64,000 nucleotides of DNA from Nitrospirota bacterium (GTDB lineage Bacteria > Nitrospirota > Thermodesulfovibrionia > Thermodesulfovibrionales > JdFR-88). A program made the position numbers and the translations under genes. How positions within the stretch are numbered: position 1 is the stretch's first letter; each line of letters opens with the position of its first letter. The stretch lies in contig JAKAHV010000015.1 of the NCBI GenBank assembly GCA_021825295.1, positions 1-64,000 of the forward strand, in the 5' to 3' direction. Below are positions 55,335-61,720 of this stretch, one piece after another. The notes beneath the pieces were generated by a model, which was not told the origin of the DNA, searched no databases, and saw only the letters and a program-made list of their open reading frames with translations.

Positions 55335-55748
55335 TCATTTGCCGGCTGCCGCCTGCACAAACCCCTCCACGGAGAGATTAACATAGGGTCTTTTTGCGTC
55401 GTTGCTTTTCACAAGGACGTTTTTTGCGATATAGCCGCTCTTGCCCTGGGTATCGATCCTTACCATGATGGTCCCTTTCCGCCCGGGCGGAAAACTTGCC
55501 GAACTGGCAAGCGCGGCCGTGCAGCCTCAGCCCGGTCTCAATCCCCTGATGAGGAGGGTCCGGTCGCCGGTATTCGTGAAAGTAAACCGGCCCTGAACGG
55601 ATGTCCCGGCCGCCACCTTCCCGAAATCAATGATCTCCGTGTCAAAGGAAATCCTCGGCTGGGCGTAGAGCAGGGAGGGGAAAAGGGACAAAAGGGATAT
55701 ACTGATTATGAAGGCCCGCGGTAAAAATAAAAAGCGCATACGTTTCAT
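55335..55748 (-). CDS. DUF1573 secreted protein with in-frame TGA: candidate selenoprotein
   Basis: Read through one TGA, the frame encodes 137 residues. A signal peptide (FIISISLLSLFPSLLYAQ) is followed by a DUF1573 Ig-like fold: SFDTEIIDFGKVAAGTSVQG, FTNTGDRTLLIRGLRPG, then TGA (55527-55529, codon 74), then GCTAALASSASFPPG, RIDTQGKSGYIAKNVLV and YVNLSVEGFV, ending at TGA 55335. The family consensus at the TGA is Cys in the CGC motif. A bacterial SECIS-like hairpin follows at the right distance. Alternatives are a pseudogene or a sequencing error, but the downstream frame is perfectly conserved. The ORF track shows only the 5' part. Confidence 0.7.
55495..55529 (-). promoter_or_regulatory. 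Candidate bacterial SECIS element with its UGA
   Basis: Starting at the TGA (55529-55527), 14 nt are followed by a 7-bp stem GCTTGCC/GGCAAGT with loop AGTTC; the loop begins 22 nt after the UGA and has G at its second position. This fits the published bacterial SECIS pattern (loop 16-37 nt from the UGA, G among the first two loop nucleotides). An 18-nt perfect palindrome TTTCCGCCCGGGCGGAAA follows immediately. Confidence 0.55.
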
Positions 55749-55777
55749 TATCCGATTATAAACAATCCATTTGATAA

Positions 55778-55807
55778 TTGAAACGGTGGCCCCATATTTT
55801 TTATAGT
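55778..55807 (+). promoter_or_regulatory. Sigma-70-like promoter of uvrA
   Basis: TTGAAA, an 18-nt spacer and TATAGT, about 30 nt before the uvrA start. A GGAG ribosome site precedes ATG 55837. No LexA box was noticed. Confidence 0.45.
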
Positions 55808-55836
55808 AAATGGTTGGAGTTTGACCTGGAGAGTCT

Positions 55837-58341
55837 ATGCAGGATTTCATAATAATAACCGGCGCAAGGGAACATAACCTTAAAAACATAAGGCTTTCGA
55901 TACCGAGGCAGAAGACGACCGTCATAACCGGCCCCTCCGGCTCCGGCAAGAGCACTCTTGCCATAGACACCATCTATGCCGAGGGCCAGCGCCGCTATGT
56001 GGAAAGCCTCTCGCCCTACGCAAGACAGTTTCTGGGCGAGCTTCAGAAGCCTGATATCGATTCCATAGAGGGCCTCTCCCCTTCTATCGCCATAAACCAG
56101 AAGACCGTCACAAGGAGCGCCCGTTCGACGGTTGGCACCGTCACGGAGATATACGATTACCTCAGGGTGCTCTATACCAGGATTGGAAAGGCGTTTTGCT
56201 ACCGCTGCGGAGGGGCCATTGCCGGGCAGGAGAAGGAAGACATAATAAACACCGTCTCCGGGCTGCCGGAGGGCACGAGGTTCCAAGTGCTCTCCCCGAT
56301 TGTCCGTGACAGGAAGGGCGAGTACAGGAAGGAACTGCAGGAGATGAGGGCCGAGGGCTTCCTCCGGGCGCGGATAGACGGCAAGCTCGCCGACATAACG
56401 CAGGACATGAAGCTTGCGCGCTACAAGCGCCATACCGTGGAGATAGTCATAGACAGGCTCATAATAAAGCCGGGCATCGACCGGCAGCTGAAAAACGCCA
56501 TCGAAACCGCTCTCAGGTACTCGGACACGGCGGTCGTCAATCTCATAGACCGCGGGGAGGACATCGTCTTCAGCAGCAAGGCGGTCTGCCCCCATTGCGG
56601 CATCAGTTATCCCGAGATAAACCCGATGTTCTTCTCCTTCAACAGCCGCTCGGGTGCCTGCCCCGTCTGCCGGGGGCTCGGGTACGAGTTTTTGGGCTCC
56701 GACGAGGGCGAGCTTATCAACACGGAGCGGCCCTGCCGGGCATGCAGGGGCATGAGGCTCCGGCCCGAGGCGCTGAGCATAAAGCTGGGGGGTTTAAGCA
56801 TAGGCGAACTGGCACGCCTGCCGGCAAAGGACGCCCTGGTCTTCATGAAAAAACTGAAACTCTCCAGGAGGGAGGAGACTATCGCCGAGAGGCTTTTGCG
56901 GGAGATAAAGGAGAGGCTGAGTTTCCTTGAAAACGTAGGCCTGGGCTATCTCACCCTGGAGCGCACCTCGATCACGCTGTCGGGCGGCGAGTCGCAGCGC
57001 ATAAGGCTGGCCACCCAGATAGGCTCCTCGCTCACGGGGGTCCTCTACATACTCGATGAGCCCACCATAGGGCTCCATCCCAGGGATTCCGGCAAGCTCC
57101 TGGCGAGCTTGGGCAGGCTCAGGGAGCAGGGAAACACGATCATAATCGTCGAGCACGATGAGGAGACGATGCGGCGCGCGGACCACATCGTGGACATGGG
57201 GCCGGGCGCGGGCCTGCTGGGCGGCTGGATAATCGCGGCCGGAACACCCGGCGAGGTGGCCGGAAACGAAAATTCGCTCACCGGCAAGTACCTGAAGGGC
57301 GAGCTGCAGGTCCCCCTGCCTGAAAAAAGGAGAAAACCGGACCGGAAATTCCTGGAGGTGATGGGCGCCCAGGCCTATAACCTTAAAAATATCGACGTAA
57401 AAATCCCGGTAGGGCTCTTCACCTGTGTGACGGGCGTCTCCGGCTCCGGCAAAAGCACCCTTGTAAACGAGATAATCTACAAGGCGCTGAGCGGCCGGAT
57501 CTATGGCGACGGGCAAACACCGGGAAAACACAGGGAGATCCGGGGGGCCCAGTGGTTTGAAAGGATCGTCGAGGTAGACCAGGCCCCGCTTGGCCGCACC
57601 CCCCGCTCCAACCCGGCCACCTATTCCGGCGTCTTCAATTACATCAGGGAGCTTTTCAGCATTGTCCCGGAAGCAAGGGTAAGAGGATTTGGCGCTTCGA
57701 GGTTCAGTTTCAACGTCCAGGGGGGCAGATGCGAGACCTGCAAGGGCGAAGGCTTGAGGAAGGTGGAGATGCATTTCCTGCCCGATGTGTACGTGCCCTG
57801 CGATCTTTGCCGCGGGAAGAGGTACAACAGGGAGACGCTCGAGATCTATTACAAGGAAAAAAACATCTCCGATGTCCTTGAGATGACCATCTCCGAGGCC
57901 CTCGAGTTCTTCAGGCCGGTTGGGCCCATAAAAAGGAGGCTCCAGGTGCTCGCGGACGTGGGGCTCGGCTATCTGAAACTCGGCCAGCCGGCAACGACGC
58001 TCTCCGGCGGCGAGGCCCAGAGGGTAAGGCTGTCAAGGGAGCTGGGCAAGAAAAGTTCCGGCAAGACCCTCTATATCCTGGACGAACCCACCACCGGACT
58101 CCATTTCGTCGACATAGAAAAACTGCTGCGGGTGCTGGATTCCCTCGTGGAGATGGGAAATACGGTTATTGTTGTGGAGCATAACCTTGACGTGATAAAA
58201 TCAGCCGACTATCTGGTTGATTTAGGGCCGGAAGGCGGCCAGGAGGGCGGGTATCTGGTCGCGTGCGGCACGCCGGAGGAAGTGGCCGGAAACAGAAATT
58301 CCTACACAGGCAGAGCCCTCCTGCCCAAGCTGAGGAGATAG
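55837..58341 (+). CDS. uvrA: Excinuclease ABC subunit A lacking the insertion domain
   Basis: DNA-damage recognition ATPase of nucleotide excision repair. 834 residues rather than about 940. Both ATPase sites are complete: GPSGSGKST, TLSGGESQRIRLA and LYILDEPTIGLHP; then GVSGSGKST, TLSGGEAQRVRLS and LYILDEPTTGLHF. The UvrB-binding region and the zinc modules (CPHCG, CPVCRGLG, CRACRG, CETCKGEG, CDLCRG) are present. Between CPVCRGLG and CRACRG only about 20 residues remain, where E. coli UvrA has well over 100, so the DNA-contacting insertion domain is essentially missing. It is followed by apbE with a 1-nt overlap. Confidence 0.95.
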   Translation: MQDFIIITGAREHNLKNIRLSIPRQKTTVITGPSGSGKSTLAIDTIYAEGQRRYVESLSPYARQFLGELQKPDIDSIEGLSPSIAINQKTVTRSARSTVGTVTEIYDYLRVLYTRIGKAFCYRCGGAIAGQEKEDIINTVSGLPEGTRFQVLSPIVRDRKGEYRKELQEMRAEGFLRARIDGKLADITQDMKLARYKRHTVEIVIDRLIIKPGIDRQLKNAIETALRYSDTAVVNLIDRGEDIVFSSKAVCPHCGISYPEINPMFFSFNSRSGACPVCRGLGYEFLGSDEGELINTERPCRACRGMRLRPEALSIKLGGLSIGELARLPAKDALVFMKKLKLSRREETIAERLLREIKERLSFLENVGLGYLTLERTSITLSGGESQRIRLATQIGSSLTGVLYILDEPTIGLHPRDSGKLLASLGRLREQGNTIIIVEHDEETMRRADHIVDMGPGAGLLGGWIIAAGTPGEVAGNENSLTGKYLKGELQVPLPEKRRKPDRKFLEVMGAQAYNLKNIDVKIPVGLFTCVTGVSGSGKSTLVNEIIYKALSGRIYGDGQTPGKHREIRGAQWFERIVEVDQAPLGRTPRSNPATYSGVFNYIRELFSIVPEARVRGFGASRFSFNVQGGRCETCKGEGLRKVEMHFLPDVYVPCDLCRGKRYNRETLEIYYKEKNISDVLEMTISEALEFFRPVGPIKRRLQVLADVGLGYLKLGQPATTLSGGEAQRVRLSRELGKKSSGKTLYILDEPTTGLHFVDIEKLLRVLDSLVEMGNTVIVVEHNLDVIKSADYLVDLGPEGGQEGGYLVACGTPEEVAGNRNSYTGRALLPKLRR

Positions 58342-59378
58342 TGAAAAAGAAAAAAACGTTAAGCCTCCACTTCAATAAAGCAACAATAACACTTTTTATC
58401 TTAAGTGTTTTTTTGTTTTCCTGCGCACGTCCGCCGAGGGAGGAACTTTACAGGAAGAGCACGGTACTCATGGATACGCTGGTGACGATCACCGTGGTAT
58501 CCGACTCCTCCAAAAAGGCCAATGACGCGATAGACGCGGCCTTCGCGGAGATCCACCGTCTCCAAAAGCTCATAAGTTTCTGGGATCCCAAAAGCGAGAT
58601 TTCCGCCCTTGGAAGGGAGTCAGGCATAAGACCTGTCAAAGTCTCCCCGGAGACATTGGACCTTGTTGAAAAGGCCCTTTACATATCGCGGGAGACCGGG
58701 GGGGCATTCGACTGCACAATGGGTCCGGTCATAAGACTATGGAACATCCCCTACAGCAAGAAAATACCCAGCCAGGCTGCAATAAAAAAGGCCTTGAAAC
58801 TCGTTGGCTACAAGTCAGTGATAGTAGACCCTAAAAATTCCACTGTCTTTCTTGCCAAAAAGGGGATGTCCTTTGATACCGGAGGCATCGCCAAGGGATG
58901 GGCGAATGACTATGCGGAAGCCGTCCTCAAATCACACGGGATAAAGGCCGGCCTCATCTCCATTGCGGGCGATGTAAAGGGATTCGGCAGGAAGCCGGAC
59001 GGCCACGGATGGGAGGTAGGCATAGAAAATCCCAGACCGAAGGGCAAGGCCGGCGGTCTCATCGCGCGGCTGGAGCTCCTTGATGAGGACATATCCACTT
59101 CCGGCGATTACGAAAGGTATTTTATGGTAAACGGGGTCCGGTACAGCCACATACTTGATCCCAGGACGGGCTATCCCGCGCGGGGTTTTGAAAGCGTCAC
59201 CATAGTGTCTCCCCAGGGAGTATGGTCGGACGGCTTTTCAAAAATCTTTGTAATGGGGCCTGAAAAAGGCATGGCGCTCGCCAAAAAACTCGGGCTAGGG
59301 ATCATCACGGTGACGGATGACGGTGCGATCCATATCTCCGGGAGGGGCCTCAAAAAGAGGGTAACGCTATACCGATGA
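58341..59378 (+). CDS. apbE: FAD:protein FMN transferase (ApbE), lipoprotein
   Basis: 345 residues from GTG 58341, which overlaps the uvrA stop. The N-terminus is a lipoprotein signal ([15 protein letters not shown] with lipobox Cys). [41 protein letters not shown] and [20 protein letters not shown] are ApbE motifs. It flavinylates periplasmic proteins such as RnfG or NqrC on Thr. The track start at 58263 lies inside uvrA. Confidence 0.93.
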   Translation: MKKKKTLSLHFNKATITLFILSVFLFSCARPPREELYRKSTVLMDTLVTITVVSDSSKKANDAIDAAFAEIHRLQKLISFWDPKSEISALGRESGIRPVKVSPETLDLVEKALYISRETGGAFDCTMGPVIRLWNIPYSKKIPSQAAIKKALKLVGYKSVIVDPKNSTVFLAKKGMSFDTGGIAKGWANDYAEAVLKSHGIKAGLISIAGDVKGFGRKPDGHGWEVGIENPRPKGKAGGLIARLELLDEDISTSGDYERYFMVNGVRYSHILDPRTGYPARGFESVTIVSPQGVWSDGFSKIFVMGPEKGMALAKKLGLGIITVTDDGAIHISGRGLKKRVTLYR

Positions 59379-59587
59379 AGGTGTCATGCCCCGTTTGCAG
59401 GAAGATGGTCCCCTGGAAGGGAAACCCCTGGAGGCCGTTTTGTTCGGAGAGGTGCAGGATGATCGACCTTGCCTCCTGGGCTTCCGAGGAATACAGGATT
59501 CCCGGCGAGAAGGTGGAAGAGAAAGAGGAAGAGGAAGAGGCCGGGGAAGGGGGAAAACCCGCCCAGCCGGAGGAAGAGGACGGTTGA
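59375..59587 (+). CDS. yacG: DNA gyrase inhibitor YacG family zinc protein
   Basis: 70 residues. [20 protein letters not shown] and [20 protein letters not shown] match YacG, with four zinc-binding Cys. In E. coli YacG binds GyrB and inhibits supercoiling. The last 25 residues are almost all Glu, Gly and Pro. It overlaps apbE by 4 nt and the next gene by 1 nt. Confidence 0.93.
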   Translation: MKVSCPVCRKMVPWKGNPWRPFCSERCRMIDLASWASEEYRIPGEKVEEKEEEEEAGEGGKPAQPEEEDG

Positions 59588-60021
59588 TGAGCGCGGTTTT
59601 AAACGAACTTAAAAGGCAGACCTTCTTCAGCTTTCTTGACGCCGCGGGACGTGTCTTTATTCACGTGAAGCCTTCGGGCGGCGCCGTCATCGGGGAGAGG
59701 GGTTTCATGCCCGATGAGATGGAAAAGGGGATAGTGCTCGTTTTTAACCGCAAAATGGCCTTCGACTGGGGGCAACAGGGCATAGCGGCGACCCTCGTCT
59801 TTGGCAGCTCCCCTCAGAAGTGCTTCATCCCGGCGGACGATATAATAGCGGTCTTCAGCCCGGAGCTGGAGGCCAGGCTGGTCCTTGATCCTCCGGGCGG
59901 AGAGCCCCGGAAAGGCGGCCCTTTGCCGCCAGCGGAGCGTAAAACCCCGGCTGCTGAGGGAAGCGGGGACGGGAAAGAGAAAAAGCTCATAAAGGTGGAT
60001 TTCAGGAAAAAAAAGACGTGA
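59587..60021 (+). CDS. SspB-like ClpXP adaptor candidate
   Basis: 144 residues from ATG 59587 (TGATG overlap with yacG). The fold-defining stretch IHVKPSGGAVIGERGF, GIVLVFNRKMAFDWGQQGIA, ATLVFGSSPQKCFIPADDII resembles the SspB substrate-binding domain. A flexible Pro/Gly/Lys-rich linker ends in KLIKVDFRKKK, similar to the short ClpX-binding tail (LDAFRKK type) of alphaproteobacterial SspB. I infer delivery of ssrA-tagged or other substrates to ClpXP. The track start at 59386 runs through yacG. Confidence 0.65.
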   Translation: MSAVLNELKRQTFFSFLDAAGRVFIHVKPSGGAVIGERGFMPDEMEKGIVLVFNRKMAFDWGQQGIAATLVFGSSPQKCFIPADDIIAVFSPELEARLVLDPPGGEPRKGGPLPPAERKTPAAEGSGDGKEKKLIKVDFRKKKT

Positions 60022-60054
60022 TATGGGGGGGCAAAGGGGGGACCAAATTATTTT

Positions 60055-60417
60055 ATGGAAACTGAAGCGGTAATCCACGATGCAATAGCGGAGGAGATCA
60101 GGAAAAAACTCAGGCACCAGTACCGGGAGATAAAATCAAATCCCTCCGGGCAAAGGTTGCACGAGTTCAACGGACAATACCCGGATCTCATATTCTCCGA
60201 GCATGGCATGGTACTGGCCCTGGTTGAAATAGAGACTGAAAATTCCATCACACCTGATAAGATTAATATATGGAAGGCCCTGGCCGGCTCCGGGCCCAGG
60301 CTTATACTGATGGTGCCCAAAACGATGAAAGCCAGGCTCGCCTCCATGCTCTGGGACGGCGGCCTCGCCGACAAGGTCTCGCTTGGCAGCTACGAAATCA
60401 GCATAAACATGCCTTAA
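60055..60417 (+). CDS. Small protein of possible PD-(D/E)xK nuclease fold
   Basis: 120 residues. YPDLIFSEHGMVLALVEIET fits the D...ExE pattern of restriction-endonuclease-like folds, preceded by a helix with several Arg/Lys and followed by RLILMVPKTMKARLASML. No specific family is recognised. It may be a nuclease-fold protein without known substrate. Located 33 nt after the SspB-like gene. Confidence 0.5.
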   Translation: METEAVIHDAIAEEIRKKLRHQYREIKSNPSGQRLHEFNGQYPDLIFSEHGMVLALVEIETENSITPDKINIWKALAGSGPRLILMVPKTMKARLASMLWDGGLADKVSLGSYEISINMP

Positions 60418-60432
60418 GACTTTTGTTGAAAT

Positions 60433-60450
60433 CCCTCCCGGATGGGAGGG
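60433..60450. repeat. CCCTCCC hairpin in a short intergenic gap
   Basis: CCCTCCC-GGAT-GGGAGGG between the nuclease-like and cyclophilin-like genes. No T-run; could be an mRNA-stabilising hairpin. Confidence 0.35.
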
Positions 60451-60503
60451 GATCAGGGAAGGACAAAGGGAGAGGGTTTCGCACAAAAGGCCAAGGGGGA
60501 AAC

Positions 60504-60893
60504 ATGAAAAATGTCGAACTCATGCGGATAAAGATCAAGGCAGGCGGCGTGGAGCTTGAAGCCCGGCTTCTGGACAACGAAACCGCAAGGGCGGTGTACG
60601 ATCTGCTGCCCATCGAAGGCTATAACAACGTTTGGGGGGACGAGTTCTATTTCGAGATACCGCTCTACCAGCCCCTTGACGACTCCGCCACCATGGATGT
60701 TGAGGTCGGAGACATAGGGTACTGGCCCCCTGGAAAGGCGGTGGCCATCTTCTTCGGCCCTACCCCGCTCAGCAAGCCAGGCGGCAAGCCTGTGCCCGCG
60801 GGCCCCGTAAACCTGATAGGCAGGATAATCGGAGACGCGACAGTTCTTAGGAATGCAAGGGATTTCAATCCCATAATACTTGAAAAGGCCTGA
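60504..60893 (+). CDS. Cyclophilin-like fold protein
   Basis: 129 residues from ATG 60504 (AAGGGGGA site). IKAGGVELEARLLDNETARAV, WGDEFYFEIPL and GDIGYWPPGKAVAIFFGPTP are characteristic of the small bacterial cyclophilin-like family (PF04126 type). These have the cyclophilin barrel but their activity is not established. The gene is 20 nt upstream of dapB and likely co-transcribed. Confidence 0.8.
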   Translation: MKNVELMRIKIKAGGVELEARLLDNETARAVYDLLPIEGYNNVWGDEFYFEIPLYQPLDDSATMDVEVGDIGYWPPGKAVAIFFGPTPLSKPGGKPVPAGPVNLIGRIIGDATVLRNARDFNPIILEKA

Positions 60894-60913
60894 AGGAGGA
60901 TATTTCGAAAAAA

Positions 60914-61720
60914 ATGGTGAAAATAGCGGTGGCGGGGGCATTGGGGAGGATGGGAGGCCGGATTGCCGCGCTTTCCATGGAGCACGGGGACATCCGGCTT
61001 GCGGGCGCATTCGAGCGGAGGGGCCATCCCGATGCGGGCGGGCAACTGGGGACGCTCCTTGGAATCGGAGCGCTGCCTCCGGTAAAACTCTCCGACAACG
61101 TTTTTGAGGCCCTTTCGGCGGCGGACGTCCTCATTGATTTTACCCAGCCCGCCGCGACGCTGTCGAACCTGAAGGCCTGTGTGGAAACAGGCAAGGCGAT
61201 GGTAATAGGCACAACGGGGTTTGACAGCGGGCAGATGAAGGAGATAAAGGACCTGGCCCCGCGGATACGCGCGGTCATGGCCGCCAATATGAGCATGGGC
61301 ATAAACCTCCTTCTGAAGGTGGTCAGGGACATGGCCCAGGCGCTTGGGGGCGACTACGACGTGGAGGTAATCGAGGCCCATCACAGATACAAGAAGGACG
61401 CCCCTTCCGGGACCGCACTTAAACTGGCCCAAGCCGCCGCGGAAGGCCTGAAGAGAAACCTTGACGATGTTGCGGTCTATGCCAGGCATGGAATGACAGG
61501 CGAGAGGTCTTCCACCGAGATAGGCATCCAGACGATCAGGGCCGGGGACATAGTCGGCGAACACACGGTGCTTTTTGGCGGGCTTGGAGAGCGGGTTGAG
61601 GTCACCCACAGGGTCGCAAACAGAGACACGTTCGCAAGGGGCGCGCTCAGGGCGGCGCTGTGGCTCAGGGACAGAAAACCCGGACTCTACGATATGCAGG
61701 ACGTTCTGGGCCTGAAGTGA
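60914..61720 (+). CDS. dapB: 4-hydroxy-tetrahydrodipicolinate reductase
   Basis: Lysine and diaminopimelate pathway enzyme. 268 residues. KIAVAGALGRMGGRIAAL binds NAD(P)H, IGTTGFDSGQ, AANMSMGINLLLKV, VEVIEAHHRYKKDAPSGTAL (catalytic His and Lys) and GERVEVTHRVANRDTFARGAL are conserved. Its 3' end overlaps the convergent CCA-type gene by 34 nt. Confidence 0.97.
   Translation: MVKIAVAGALGRMGGRIAALSMEHGDIRLAGAFERRGHPDAGGQLGTLLGIGALPPVKLSDNVFEALSAADVLIDFTQPAATLSNLKACVETGKAMVIGTTGFDSGQMKEIKDLAPRIRAVMAANMSMGINLLLKVVRDMAQALGGDYDVEVIEAHHRYKKDAPSGTALKLAQAAAEGLKRNLDDVAVYARHGMTGERSSTEIGIQTIRAGDIVGEHTVLFGGLGERVEVTHRVANRDTFARGALRAALWLRDRKPGLYDMQDVLGLK

Noticed and set aside
55527-55973. 148-codon ORF as listed in the track, upstream of uvrA
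   Set aside because: Its first 75 codons are antisense to uvrA and its promoter. The real gene starts at ATG 55748 and continues beyond the TGA.
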